The notes under the pieces were generated by a model. It was given only the letters and a program-made list of their open reading frames with translations, was not told the DNA's origin and did not search any database. From positions 62,001-126,000 of the forward strand of contig JAHBXO010000009.1 of NCBI GenBank assembly GCA_019636445.1: a stretch of DNA of 64,000 nucleotides, written 5' to 3'. The DNA comes from Gemmataceae bacterium (GTDB taxonomy: Bacteria > Planctomycetota > Planctomycetia > Gemmatales > Gemmataceae). Shown piece by piece: positions 18,198 through 27,963 of the stretch. Each line of letters begins with the position of its first letter. Within the stretch, counting starts at the first letter, position 1. A program made the translations under genes and the position numbers.

Positions 18198-20807
18198 TTA
18201 TCGAATGTCCAGGCAGCAGCCCGAACCGGGGCCGCCGGCGACGATCGGCAGGATGCGGCGATCGAAGGGGAGTTTGAGGTATTCGGCGCGGTCGTAGTCG
18301 ACCTTGCCGTTCTGGACCGTGTGCGTGACGTGCGTGGCGTGCTCGAACGGATCGCCGTCGAAGAGCACGAGATCGGCGATCTTGCCAGCTTCGAGGCTAC
18401 CGTAGTCCTTGTCGATGCCGAGCAGTTTGGCGGCGTCGATCGTGATCGCCTGGAGCGCGCCGTCGTGGCCGAGGCCGTTCGCGGCCGCCATCGCGGCCTC
18501 GTGGCGCAGGTTCCGCTGCTTCGGCACATACCCCTCGTAGCTCGTGCACAGGGTCACGTTCACACCCTTCGATTTCAGGTAGGCCGCGTTCGCGAGCATC
18601 GTATGGCGCGTCTCCATGCTGCCGCCGGGCCGTTGTGTCGCCGGGTGGACGATCACCGGCACCTTCCGCTTCGCGATCTCGTCGGCGACGAGGTGGGCGT
18701 CGGTGGCGAGGACGAGGACGGGCGTGAGTTGGAACTCGTCGGCGATGCGCAGCGCGGTGAGGATGTCATCGGCGCGGTGGGCGGCGAAGTAGACGGGGGC
18801 TTTGCCCTCGAGCGCGGGGAGCAGGGCTTCGAGCTTGGCGTTCTGCCCGGCGACGAACGTCGCCGGGTTTGCCTTTTTCTGTTTGTAGTTCTGGGCGTCG
18901 GAAAAGGCTTTGCGAACAAGTGCTGCGACGCCCATGCGGGTCTTCGGGCCTTTCTCCTTGAACGCGTCCTTCGGCGCTTCGCCAAGGTTGACGAGCAAGC
19001 CCGTCTCGGCCTTCAGCGCCGCCGCGTCGACGGTGCGGCCGTTGGTGCGGAACACGCCGCCGCGACCGGCGAGGATCGCGGCGCGGCCGGGCGTGGCGTG
19101 CACGACCGTCACGCCGTTGGCGCGCAGGAATTCCATCATCGGCTCGGTGGCGTGGAACCCGTCGTAGGCACGCAGGTCGGCCTGGTTCGGGTCGCTGGTC
19201 TCGTCCTGGTCCTGATCGGCCGGGATGTTCCATGATCCGCTGAGGCCGGCCGTGGTATGCGCGTCGATGAGGCCGGGCGTCACTTCCGCGACGCGAAGGA
19301 ACGTCTCCGCAACAAAGTTCTGCCGGAAATCCGCCCGAGGCCCGACGAACTGAATGCGACCATCGACGGCGTACAGGACTCCGTTCTCGATTGTCTTCTC
19401 GCCGGTCCGGATTCGCCCCGCGTGAACGAGCAGGCTCCCTTTCGCGGGCGCGATGCGCGGCATCGGACTCGGAGCGGGCACGGCCGCCCGCGCGAGGGGA
19501 ACGGCGGGTTCGTTCGGCGGCAGCTTGGTCCCGTTCGCGAGCCAGTGCCCGCCGTCGCGATACGCGCGATCGATCTCGTTTCCGGCGTCGAAGACTTTCT
19601 TTCCGTCGATCCAGGTCTCGCGCACCTTCGTGTAGGTGCTAAACGGCGGGCCGGAGAGGATCACGAAGTCGGCGTCCTTGCCCGCTTCGAGCGAGCCAAG
19701 GCGGTGGTCGAGGTGCATCGCCTTCGCCGGTGTGATGGTCAGCGTCTTGAGGGCGGCCGATTCGCTCATGCCGCCGCGCAGGGCAATCGCGCCCGTCGGC
19801 AGGATGAAGCGCGATTCGGTGATCGAGTCGTCGGTGTTCACGCACACGGGCACGCCGGCCTTCTCCAGAATCGCGGCGTTCTCCTCCAACAGGCCCATCA
19901 CCTCCGCCTTGCCGCCGGGGCTGTCCACGAGCGTCAGCGAAACGGGGATCTTCCGCTTCGCCAACTCGTCCGCAACGCGGTAGCCTTCGGTCGCGTGTTG
20001 CAGGACGATTTCAAAGCCGAACTCCTCGGCGATGCGCACGGCGGTCATCAGGTCGTCGGCACGGTGGCAGTGGAAGTGCACGGTCCGCTTCTTCTCCAGC
20101 ACTTCGACGAGCGGTTCCAAACTCAAATCACGATCCGGCTTCTTCTCGCCCTTCATCTTCTCCATGTACTCGCGCGCCTTCACGAATTGCTCGCGTTGGA
20201 GCGCCGCGATCTTCATCCGTGTGAACGGCGCCTGCCCGCGACGGCCGTAGCCCTTGGGGTTCTCGCCGTTGGCCATCTTCAATCCGCCCAGCACGTCGAC
20301 GCCATCGGCGCGCTTCCCGACGATGCGCATCTGCTCCACCGTGGTGCCGCGATACTTCACGTAAAGCGTCTGCCCGCCGATGACGTTGCCGCTGCCGGGC
20401 ATGACGTTCGCGGTGGTAATGCCGCCGGCGAGCGCCATGCGGATGCCGGGGTCGTTCGGGTCGATGGCGTCGAGCGCGCGGCCGGCGGTCTGCACGGGGC
20501 CGCTCATCTCGTTGCCGTCGGAGTGGGCCGGCACGGCGGGCTTCGGGTAGATGCCAACGTGGGAGTGCGTATCGACGATGCCGGGGATGATGACGGCGCC
20601 GTTCAGATCGACGATCTTCGCGTCGGCCGGTACGCCCGCGGCGGGGCCGACCGACACGATCTTGCCCTCGCGAACGACGAGGACGCCGCGCGGGATCGGT
20701 TCGCCGGCGGCGGTGTGGATCGTGGCGTTCACGAACGCGATCGGCGCCTGGGCGCGGGCCGTGCCAGGAACGAGCAACAACCCGAAGACGATCAGAATGC
20801 GATGCAT
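18198..20807 (-). CDS. Exported duplicated amidohydrolase (imidazolonepropionase-like)
   Basis: 869 aa. Signal peptide (MHRILIVFGLLLVPGTARA). Two amidohydrolase halves in tandem. The first (~22-430) keeps the metal motif IVDTHSHVG (His81, His83), HFHCHRADD and NTDDS. The second (~440-869) repeats the layout but has LIDAHTTAG (second His lost), YFAAHRADD and LCTSYEG (Asp lost), so it is probably catalytically dead. Shared segments such as RADDxxTAxRIA show the duplication. The substrate is unknown; family members are called prolidase- or imidazolonepropionase-like. It is convergent with the Tricorn-like protease, and both are exported, which would fit peptide or amide breakdown outside the cytosol. 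Confidence 0.88.
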   Translation of the reverse strand: MHRILIVFGLLLVPGTARAQAPIAFVNATIHTAAGEPIPRGVLVVREGKIVSVGPAAGVPADAKIVDLNGAVIIPGIVDTHSHVGIYPKPAVPAHSDGNEMSGPVQTAGRALDAIDPNDPGIRMALAGGITTANVMPGSGNVIGGQTLYVKYRGTTVEQMRIVGKRADGVDVLGGLKMANGENPKGYGRRGQAPFTRMKIAALQREQFVKAREYMEKMKGEKKPDRDLSLEPLVEVLEKKRTVHFHCHRADDLMTAVRIAEEFGFEIVLQHATEGYRVADELAKRKIPVSLTLVDSPGGKAEVMGLLEENAAILEKAGVPVCVNTDDSITESRFILPTGAIALRGGMSESAALKTLTITPAKAMHLDHRLGSLEAGKDADFVILSGPPFSTYTKVRETWIDGKKVFDAGNEIDRAYRDGGHWLANGTKLPPNEPAVPLARAAVPAPSPMPRIAPAKGSLLVHAGRIRTGEKTIENGVLYAVDGRIQFVGPRADFRQNFVAETFLRVAEVTPGLIDAHTTAGLSGSWNIPADQDQDETSDPNQADLRAYDGFHATEPMMEFLRANGVTVVHATPGRAAILAGRGGVFRTNGRTVDAAALKAETGLLVNLGEAPKDAFKEKGPKTRMGVAALVRKAFSDAQNYKQKKANPATFVAGQNAKLEALLPALEGKAPVYFAAHRADDILTALRIADEFQLTPVLVLATDAHLVADEIAKRKVPVIVHPATQRPGGSMETRHTMLANAAYLKSKGVNVTLCTSYEGYVPKQRNLRHEAAMAAANGLGHDGALQAITIDAAKLLGIDKDYGSLEAGKIADLVLFDGDPFEHATHVTHTVQNGKVDYDRAEYLKLPFDRRILPIVAGGPGSGCCLDIR

Positions 20808-20930
20808 GGATCAAGTCCTGAAGGAGTCCGATTCCGCAAGGGTAAGCGGTTGCTTTCCCGTCGGCCAGAGTTAAGATGCGACGGTGGAAACATCTTGCTC
20901 CGCTTGCAATACCACTGGGAGGGACTCGCG

Positions 20931-21404
20931 ATGAGCTTCAAGATGCAACGCGTGCACGTCTATCACGCGGAAGTCGAGGACAAGCCGGGCGGGATCGCGG
21001 CGAAACTGAAGACGCTGGCCGAAGCCGGGGCGCACCTGGAATACGTCTATAGCCAGCGCTCGGCGTCGAAGCCCGGCATCGGCGAACTGTACGTGGCCCC
21101 GCTGAGCGGCACGAACGAACTCAAGGCCGCCAAGGCCGCCGGCCTGCACGAAGTGCCCGAACCGTTCGTCTTCCGCGTCGAGGGCGACGACCGCGCCGGC
21201 CTCAGCGGCAAGCTCACGCAAGCCTGGGAGATGGCCGGCATCAACCTCCACGGCCTCGTCATGAGCGTCCTCCACGGTCGCTTCATCGGCTACGTCACTT
21301 TCGACACGGCCGCCGACGGCAACCGCGCCGCCACCATCCTCGCCGAACTTGGCACCAGCGAAGCGCACGCCACGCCCCCCGGCCGCAACGGCGCCAAGAT
21401 GTGA
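20931..21404 (+). CDS. Small protein of two ACT-like domains
   Basis: 157 aa. The ATG at 20931 has GGGAGGG 7 nt upstream. Residues ~6-65 (VHVYHAEVEDKPGGIAAKLKTLAEAGAHLEYVYS) and ~80-145 (FVFRVEGDDRAGLSGKLTQAWEMAGINLHGL) each show the beta-alpha-beta-beta-alpha-beta ACT pattern with the D.PG / DRAG ligand-loop turn. ACT domains bind amino acids and regulate enzymes or transcription. No enzyme domain is attached and the ligand is unknown. It lies between the amidohydrolase (divergent) and a kinase gene 150 nt downstream. Confidence 0.8.
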   Translation: MSFKMQRVHVYHAEVEDKPGGIAAKLKTLAEAGAHLEYVYSQRSASKPGIGELYVAPLSGTNELKAAKAAGLHEVPEPFVFRVEGDDRAGLSGKLTQAWEMAGINLHGLVMSVLHGRFIGYVTFDTAADGNRAATILAELGTSEAHATPPGRNGAKM

Positions 21405-21554
21405 TGCGATAGCCGGATCGTTCGTTTCTCCACCGCCGGCACCCGCCGGCGGTTGTCGTTTCCGGAGGTGCCAGCCAGACCTCTGGCGCGAGATTCCGTT
21501 GGCATCCCGGCCGTCCCACGTGATAATGCAGCGTGTTCCCCGGAGCCGACGCCC

Positions 21555-24500
21555 ATGCCGGACGAGAACCGCACCGCCGCCGCCACGCCGGAACAACTGA
21601 AGCGCTCGGCCGAACTCAGCGCGAACGCGTCGTACGATGCCCCTCGCTCGCTCACCGATCGCTACGAGCTGCGGGAACTGCTCGCCAAGGGCGGCATGGG
21701 GGCCGTCCATTCGGCGTGGGACAAGGCCTTCGACCGCGCCGTCGCCGTCAAACTCATCCACGACCACCTCATTGGCGAGCCGGCCATCAAGCGGTTCCGA
21801 CACGAAGCCCGCATCGCCGGGCAGCTCCAGCACCCGAACATCCCGCCCGTCTACGACCTCGGCAAGTTCGATGGCGATAAGCCCTATCTCGCGATGAAGC
21901 TCGTGAAGGGCCGCACGCTCGACGACCACATCAAGCAGCCCGGCGGCGACACGCCGAACCTCGTGGCCGTGTTCGAAGCGATCGCCCAGGCCATCGGCTA
22001 CGCCCACAGCCGTGGCGTGATCCACCGCGATCTGAAGCCGCAGAACGTGATGGTCGGCGCGTTTGGCGAAGTGCAGGTGATGGACTGGGGCCTGGCCAAA
22101 GTGCAATCGAACGAACGCCCGCGACCAGTCGAAGGGCGTCTGCCCTCCGAACATTCGTCCACCGTAGCGGACGGCGTCGCCGATCCTGACGCGACGACCG
22201 GCTACGGCACGCGCATCGGCGCGCCCGACACCGCCGACGATTCCCGCACCTCCGCCGGCAGCATCCTCGGCTCGCCGGCGTACATGCCGCCCGAGCAGGC
22301 CCGCGGCGAGGTCGACCGGATCACCGAACGCTCGGATGTCTTCGGATTGGGCGCGATCCTCTGCACGATCCTGACGGGCCAATCCGTCTTCGGCAGCGGC
22401 TCCGCGGAGCAGGCCCGACGCAAAGCCGCCGCCGGCGACGTGACTGACGCTTTCGCGCGACTGGAAGCGAGCGCGGCCGAACCAGAGTTGATCGCACTGG
22501 CGAAGCGCTGCCTTGCGCCGGACCCGGCCGACCGCTTCGCCAACGGCACCGAGGTGGCGAACGAGACCGCACGCATCCGCGCCGAGGCAGACGAGCGGGC
22601 GAAGCAGGCGGAGTTGGACCGGACAAAGGCGGAAGCCGACGCCCACGCCCAGCGTAAGCGTCGGAAGGTACTGACATGGAGCGCGGCGATTGTCTTCGTT
22701 GTGTTGGTGGCCGGTATGATTGGTACGGGCGTGGGAATGTATCGCGCAGATCAGGCCCGCCAGACTGCCACGGCGAAGACCAAGGAAGTGAAAGATACGC
22801 TCGCGGTCGTGCAGCAGCGGACCAAACTGGCCATGGACGCCTACGGCGATTTCGTCTTCGGCATTCAGAATCAACTGGAGAATCGCCCCGGTACCCAGGA
22901 CCTGCGGAAAACGCTTCTGGAGAACGCCCGCACGGGCCTCGCGAAGATCTTGACCGACGCCCGCAAGCTGGGGCACCCGGACGAAACACTGGTGGCGAGT
23001 CAGTTCCTGATGGGCGATGTGGAATTACAACTCGGAAACACCCCAGCTGCGATGGCAGAGTATCAGGTTGGCCACGACTTGGTCAAAGGGTTGTCGGATG
23101 TCGACCCGCAGAACCACCGATTGCAACGCGATCTGAGCGTCAGCTACAACAAACTCGGCGACGCTAGCCTGCGACTTGGGCGGACGGCCGAAGCGATGAG
23201 CTTCTATCGCCAATCCCTCGCCATCACCGAACGACTCGCCGCGGCCAACCCGAACGATACCGAGGCCCAACGCGATCTGGGTGTCAATTACAACAAGCTC
23301 GGAAATGTGTCCTTACAACAGGGCCTGCCGGCCGAGGCAGCGGTTTACTATCGACAGTACAAAGCATTGACCGAACGGCTCGCCGCCAGCGACCCGAAGA
23401 ACGCCGTCATTCAACGTGACCTGAGCTACAGCTACAACAATCTTGGCGATGTGACGTTACAACTCGGTCAGTCTGCCGATGCGGCCAACTTTTTCCAGAA
23501 ATCCGTCGACGAGCGGGAACGACTTGTCGCCGCCGACCCGGAGAACACCGGGGCTCAGCGCGATCTCAGCGTCGGCTACGATAAACTCGGTGATGTGACC
23601 TTGCAACTCGGAAAGCCGGCCGAAGCGGCGGCCTTCTATCGTCGATCCCTCGCAATCGACGAACGCCTTGCCGCCGCCGATCCGAAGAATGCCGGGCATC
23701 AACGCGACCTGAGCATTAGCTACAACAAACTCGGCGAAGCGACCTTGCAACTCGGAAAGCCGGTCGAAGCCGCGGCCTTATTTCGCCAATCTCTTGCCCT
23801 CGACGAACGTCTCGCCGCTGCCGACCCGAAGAACACGGGACTTCAGCGCGACTTGAGCGTCAGTTACGACAAACTTGGAGACGTGACGCTCCAGTTAGGT
23901 CAGCCGGCAGAAGCGGCAACCTACTACCGGCAATCCCTCGCCCTGTTCGAACGACTCGCCGTCGCCGATCCGAACGACGCTGTGGCCCAGCGCGACCTGA
24001 GTGTCGGCTACGACAAACTGGGCGACGCGAACTTACAGCTTGGCCAATCGGCCGAAGCGGCGAACTTGTTCCGCAAATCCCTCGCGGTAAGGGAACGAAT
24101 CGCGGCCGCCGACCCGAAGAACGCCGTGGCCCAACGGGATTTGAGCGTCAGTAGCGAAAAGCTCGGCGACGTATTCTTGCAACTCGGCCAGCCCGTCGAA
24201 TCGATGACGTTCTACCGCCAATCCCTGGCCGTTCGGCAACGGATCGCCGAGGCCGACCCGAAGAATACCCAAGCCCACACGGACCTGTTCGTGAGCTTCT
24301 TCAAGATAGGGAACGCGGAGAAGGCGCGACACGAATATGCGAACGCTGCCGTTTGGTTTGAAAAAGGTCGTAAGCAACTCCTGCCCTGGCATCAAAAGAA
24401 ACTGTTGGTCGGACAATTCCAGAATGCCGTCCTGATCGTGGAAACGGATATTTCCGAGTGCCGCGATGCGGAAAAAGTCATCGCGGACCCGGATTTCGCA

Positions 24501-24905
24501 TACACCCGGGCACGGGCTCAGATTCCGGGGCTGGTGGCCACCCGCGTCAAGGCTCAGCTGCATAGGAATATGCCGACCGAAGCAGTGGCGACGGCGAAGC
24601 GATTCGTATCGTGGGCGGAGACGCAAGAAGAGTTGCGCGAAGGGAAACGATACGAGGCCGCAAGACTGTTCGCGCTTTGCGCGGCTGCTGCCCAAGACGA
24701 CCGGGATCTCCTGATTGCTGAGACTATCGCGCTCTTGAGGAATACAAGACCGAGTACTCGTTTTGTCCCGGAGTGGATCGCTCGGATCAGGGAGGAGGCG
24801 GACTTCGACGGCATCCGCACGCACTCGAAGTTCGCGGCGTTCCTGAGGGAGTTGGAGGCACCGCGCGAGGCGGCGCCGGCGGCGCGGGAGCGAGTGTACA
24901 AATAA
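21555..24905 (+). CDS. Ser/Thr protein kinase with transmembrane segment and tandem TPR-like repeats
   Basis: 1116 aa. The start at 21555 gives MPDENRTAA; an upstream in-frame start exists at 21453 but adds a non-coding-looking leader. Kinase ~37-345: loop AKGGMGAV, Lys66 (VAVKLI), HRD 157-159, DWG 177-179 instead of DFG (common in planctomycetes), then a long activation-loop insert (~185-235). A charged coiled segment precedes a membrane helix at ~373-395 (VLTWSAAIVFVVLVAGMIG). The C-terminal part holds about eight 48-residue units of the form QRDLSxxYxKLGDxxLQLGxxxEA, a TPR-like array encoded by 144-bp tandem DNA repeats. Likely a membrane kinase whose repeat region binds protein partners. 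Confidence 0.9.
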   Translation: MPDENRTAAATPEQLKRSAELSANASYDAPRSLTDRYELRELLAKGGMGAVHSAWDKAFDRAVAVKLIHDHLIGEPAIKRFRHEARIAGQLQHPNIPPVYDLGKFDGDKPYLAMKLVKGRTLDDHIKQPGGDTPNLVAVFEAIAQAIGYAHSRGVIHRDLKPQNVMVGAFGEVQVMDWGLAKVQSNERPRPVEGRLPSEHSSTVADGVADPDATTGYGTRIGAPDTADDSRTSAGSILGSPAYMPPEQARGEVDRITERSDVFGLGAILCTILTGQSVFGSGSAEQARRKAAAGDVTDAFARLEASAAEPELIALAKRCLAPDPADRFANGTEVANETARIRAEADERAKQAELDRTKAEADAHAQRKRRKVLTWSAAIVFVVLVAGMIGTGVGMYRADQARQTATAKTKEVKDTLAVVQQRTKLAMDAYGDFVFGIQNQLENRPGTQDLRKTLLENARTGLAKILTDARKLGHPDETLVASQFLMGDVELQLGNTPAAMAEYQVGHDLVKGLSDVDPQNHRLQRDLSVSYNKLGDASLRLGRTAEAMSFYRQSLAITERLAAANPNDTEAQRDLGVNYNKLGNVSLQQGLPAEAAVYYRQYKALTERLAASDPKNAVIQRDLSYSYNNLGDVTLQLGQSADAANFFQKSVDERERLVAADPENTGAQRDLSVGYDKLGDVTLQLGKPAEAAAFYRRSLAIDERLAAADPKNAGHQRDLSISYNKLGEATLQLGKPVEAAALFRQSLALDERLAAADPKNTGLQRDLSVSYDKLGDVTLQLGQPAEAATYYRQSLALFERLAVADPNDAVAQRDLSVGYDKLGDANLQLGQSAEAANLFRKSLAVRERIAAADPKNAVAQRDLSVSSEKLGDVFLQLGQPVESMTFYRQSLAVRQRIAEADPKNTQAHTDLFVSFFKIGNAEKARHEYANAAVWFEKGRKQLLPWHQKKLLVGQFQNAVLIVETDISECRDAEKVIADPDFAYTRARAQIPGLVATRVKAQLHRNMPTEAVATAKRFVSWAETQEELREGKRYEAARLFALCAAAAQDDRDLLIAETIALLRNTRPSTRFVPEWIARIREEADFDGIRTHSKFAAFLRELEAPREAAPAARERVYK
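23125..24276 (+). repeat. Tandem 144-bp repeat array (TPR-like units inside the kinase gene)
   Basis: About eight copies with constant 144-bp spacing; copies start with CAACGCGATCTGAGC-like sequence at about 23125, 23269, 23413, 23557, 23701, 23845, 23989 and 24133, with a degenerate ninth start near 24277. Each encodes 48 residues with conserved QRDLS, YxKLG, LQLG, EAxxFYRQSL and ERLAxADPKN. Copies are divergent at DNA level, with third-position changes, so the array is under protein-level selection. Copy number may vary between strains. Confidence 0.9.
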
Positions 24906-25126
24906 TCATTATACCATGCGCCGGGCAATGCCGATGTCGTGTTGGGGATTTTCCTCCAATCTTCATCGATTCCGGCCATAAACCGTCTTTCCGCGGAGGG
25001 GTGGCGCAGTCGCGGCGGAATGACCCGGGCGGCAATCGCGATGTGCCGGAGTGCTCTCGAATCGTTAATTTTCCATTTCGCGCGGCCCGGTTCCGAGCCG
25101 ATTGGGGCCTCTCCCGAAATACGACC

Positions 25127-25732
25127 ATGGGCACACCCTCCGAACAACTGTTCCTCGACGCCCGCACCGGCGACCCGCACGCGCTCGGCCGGCTGCTGGA
25201 CGCTTACCGCCAGTACCTGACGCTGCTGGCCCGCATGCAGATCGACCGCACGCTGCGCATCAAGCTCGACGCGTCCGACGTTGTGCAGGAGACGTTCCTC
25301 GAAGCCCACCGCGACTTCACCCAGTTCCGCGGCTCTTCGCGCGGCGAACTGGTCGCCTGGCTCCGGCAGATCCTCGCACGCAACCTGGCGAACCAGGTCC
25401 GCCATTATCGCGGCACGAAGCGCCGCGACCTGCGGCTGGAGCGCCACCTTGGCCTGGCGGTCGACCGCTCGTCCGAGCACCTCGCGGAGCAGGTCGTCTT
25501 CCCCGGCGCGTCGCCGAGCCACGAGGCGGCGCGCGGCGAGGCGGCGGTCGTGCTCGCGAACGCCCTCGGCCAGCTTCCCGACGACTATCGGGACGCGCTC
25601 GTTCTCCGTAATCTGGAAGAGTTGTCGTTCCCCGAAGTGGCCGAGCGGATGGGCCGCAGCGTGGACAGTGTGAAGAAGCTCTGGGCGCGCGGCCTGGCCC
25701 AACTCCGCAAACTCATGACCGAAACACCATGA
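25127..25732 (+). CDS. ECF-type RNA polymerase sigma factor, planctomycete subfamily
   Basis: 201 aa. Region 2 (~10-90) holds LLARMQIDRTLRIKLDASDVVQETFLEAHRDFTQF, with DVVQETF the core-binding/-10 region. Region 4 (~145-195) has LPDDYRDALVLRNLEELSFPEVAERMGRSVDSVKKLWARGLAQLR, the -35 helix-turn-helix. It directs RNA polymerase to a small regulon. The ATG at 25127 is the natural N-terminus; a longer frame begins upstream but reads as leader. The stop overlaps the start of the next kinase gene (ATGA), so sigma factor and kinase are co-translated. No classical anti-sigma factor is visible; the kinase is the likely partner, as known for planctomycete ECF/STK pairs. Confidence 0.9.
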   Translation: MGTPSEQLFLDARTGDPHALGRLLDAYRQYLTLLARMQIDRTLRIKLDASDVVQETFLEAHRDFTQFRGSSRGELVAWLRQILARNLANQVRHYRGTKRRDLRLERHLGLAVDRSSEHLAEQVVFPGASPSHEAARGEAAVVLANALGQLPDDYRDALVLRNLEELSFPEVAERMGRSVDSVKKLWARGLAQLRKLMTETP

Positions 25733-27963
25733 ACGCCGCCTCCGAACCGATCGCGGTCGACTCCGCGCACGAGGACCCCGAAGTGGTCCGCGTGCTGGAG
25801 TGGTACCTCGCGGAGATGGAGGCCGGCCGCACGCCGGACCGCGACCGTATCCTGCGCGAGCATCCACGCATCGCGGGCGAACTGGCGGACTGCCTCGACG
25901 GGCTGGACTTCCTGCGGCAAAGCGCGGAGCCGGAGCGCCGGCTCGGGCGCTATCGACTCGTGCGCGAGATCGGCCGCGGCGGCATGGGTACCGTCTACGA
26001 GGCCGAAGAGGCGGGTACCGCGCGGCGCGTGGCGGTGAAGGTGCTGCCGGTCGTCGCCGAAGGCGATCCCGAGTTGAAGCGATTCCACCACGAGATCCGC
26101 GCCGCGTCCGCGCTCGATCACCCGCACATCGTGCCGTTGGAATCGGTCGGCGAGGAGAACGGCACGCACTTCTTCGCCATGAAATTGATCGACGGCGGCT
26201 CATTGGCCGATTGGCTCGTGCGCGGCGCCGCTTCGACACGCCCGCGCCGCGCGGAGGCGACCTCCTGGCCGCGCGAACCTTCGCTCCGCTCCGCCGATGC
26301 TACCATCTCGTACCACGAACCCCCGCGCGATCCGCGCACGTTGGCGCGGCTGGCCGAACAGGCCGCCGACGGCCTCGCCCACGCCCACGCGCAGGGCATC
26401 GTCCACCGGGACGTGAAACCCGCCAACCTCCTGCTCGACTCCGATGGCAAGCTCTGGATTGCCGACTTCGGCCTCGCGTTCGTCCCCGGCGCGACCCGCC
26501 TCACACGCTCCTCCGCCCTCGTCGGCACGCTCCGCTATATGGCCCCCGAGCAGGTCGAACCCCGCCGCGGTGCCGTCGACCACCGCGTCGACCAGTACGG
26601 CCTCGGCGCGACGCTTTACGAGCTCCTCACCGGCCGGCCGCTCTTCGACGACGCCGATCGCGGCTCCCTGATCGCGAAGATCCTGTCCGTCGAACCGACT
26701 TCACCGCGACGACTCGATCCCGCGATCCCCTTCGATCTCGAGACGATTGTGCTGACGCTGATCGCCAAAGATCCGGCAAAGCGCTATCCCGCGATGTGCG
26801 CCGTGGCCGACGACCTGCGCCGCTGGCTCGAGGGTCGGCCGATCCACGCGTGCCGCCCCTCGTTCCGTGAACGCGCCGGATCGTGGCTCGCCCGGCACCG
26901 CCGCGTTGCGGGAACGCTAGCTGCCGTCGGCATCGGAGCCGCGATTCTGCTCGTCGGCAATCAGCTTCGACTGCAACGGGAACGGGACCGCACGCAATCC
27001 GAACGCGAGGCCGCCCGCGCCGCCGTCGACGATTTCTGGACGACCTATTCGGAAACGGTCCTCGACCGGATACCGGAGCGCGACCCGCGAGCGCGGGAAC
27101 TGCTGGAGAAAGCACTCGCCTATTATTCCCGGCTGGCCGACGAATCCGACCGACTGCCGGCGGCGCGGGCGCATCGGCGTGTCGCGGAGATCCACCGTCG
27201 CCTCGGTTCCGATCACGAGGCGATTCGACACCTGGACGAAGCCGTACGATTGCTCTCGGAAACGAACCGCAAGACCGAAGACATGGTCCGCGAAAGCGCC
27301 GTGGTCGGTATTGAGCGCGGAAACCTGCATCGCGCGGCTGGTCGTTTCGAAGACGCCGGGAGCGACTATCGACGCGCCGCGCGCGACTTTCAATCGCTGG
27401 TCGAAGGCGGACCGATGGATCCGTTCGATCGCGCGGGATTGGCCGGTGTCGAGAACAATCAGGGTCTGCTCTGGCAGTCGTTGAACCGATCCGTCGAAGC
27501 CGAGGCCTGCTTCCGCGCCGCCCGTACGCGGTTCGCAAAGCTCGCGATCGAGCGCAGCGCGTTCCTGCTTCCCGCAGCGCAGGCGTCGCACAATCTCGCC
27601 GAGATTCTCGCCGGCAAAGGGCGTCTCGCCGACGCCAACGCGATTTATCTCGAAGCGGCCGAGCTTGCCGACGCCGCCCGCGTCGACGACCCCAGGTCCC
27701 CGAACCCGCGCCGCGAAGCCGCCCGGATCGCCTTGCGCCGTGCCGAGAACCTTGCGAAACTCGGGCGGGTTGCGGAGTCTGAAGCCTTTGCACGGGTGGC
27801 CTGCCGCGAATGGAGCCGCCTCGCGAGCGAACACCCTGATGTAGTGGAATTCTCAATCGGGGCCGCGCACGCGATGCGAGTCTGGTCGCTCGCAACGATT
27901 CCGCTTGCCGCGAACGGCGAATCGGGTCAGGATGTCCACACCGGAAGGATCGGTGAACCGTGA
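25729..27963 (+). CDS. Membrane Ser/Thr kinase coupled to the ECF sigma factor
   Basis: 744 aa. A short N-terminal helical domain ~1-65 (EVVRVLEWYLAEMEAGRTPDRDRILREHP). Kinase ~75-370: GRGGMG 82-87, Lys104 (VAVKVL), HRD 226-228, DFG 246-248, MAPE 271-274, with an Arg-rich insert ~165-205. One membrane helix at ~393-410, then a C-terminal TPR-like half (~415-744) with units such as ARAHRRVAEIHRRLGSDHEAIRHLDEAVRLL. It overlaps the sigma factor gene by 4 nt (ATGA) and the next gene by 4 nt (GTGA). Probably senses an extracytoplasmic signal or partner and regulates the sigma factor by phosphorylation; the direction of control is inference. Confidence 0.9.
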   Translation: MNAASEPIAVDSAHEDPEVVRVLEWYLAEMEAGRTPDRDRILREHPRIAGELADCLDGLDFLRQSAEPERRLGRYRLVREIGRGGMGTVYEAEEAGTARRVAVKVLPVVAEGDPELKRFHHEIRAASALDHPHIVPLESVGEENGTHFFAMKLIDGGSLADWLVRGAASTRPRRAEATSWPREPSLRSADATISYHEPPRDPRTLARLAEQAADGLAHAHAQGIVHRDVKPANLLLDSDGKLWIADFGLAFVPGATRLTRSSALVGTLRYMAPEQVEPRRGAVDHRVDQYGLGATLYELLTGRPLFDDADRGSLIAKILSVEPTSPRRLDPAIPFDLETIVLTLIAKDPAKRYPAMCAVADDLRRWLEGRPIHACRPSFRERAGSWLARHRRVAGTLAAVGIGAAILLVGNQLRLQRERDRTQSEREAARAAVDDFWTTYSETVLDRIPERDPRARELLEKALAYYSRLADESDRLPAARAHRRVAEIHRRLGSDHEAIRHLDEAVRLLSETNRKTEDMVRESAVVGIERGNLHRAAGRFEDAGSDYRRAARDFQSLVEGGPMDPFDRAGLAGVENNQGLLWQSLNRSVEAEACFRAARTRFAKLAIERSAFLLPAAQASHNLAEILAGKGRLADANAIYLEAAELADAARVDDPRSPNPRREAARIALRRAENLAKLGRVAESEAFARVACREWSRLASEHPDVVEFSIGAAHAMRVWSLATIPLAANGESGQDVHTGRIGEP

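Noticed and set aside
19257..21404. Long plus-strand frame antisense to the amidohydrolase
   Set aside because: Shadow of a high-GC gene; only its last 158 codons (from 20931) are a real gene, the ACT protein.
20871..22976. Long minus-strand frame antisense to the ACT and kinase genes
   Set aside because: Mirror frame of two well-supported genes, low-complexity Arg/Gly/Val-rich protein, no family.
23125..24276. Regular repeats as a CRISPR array or mobile repeat
   Set aside because: 144-bp units are translated, in frame and diverged in third positions; they encode TPR-like units with no spacers.
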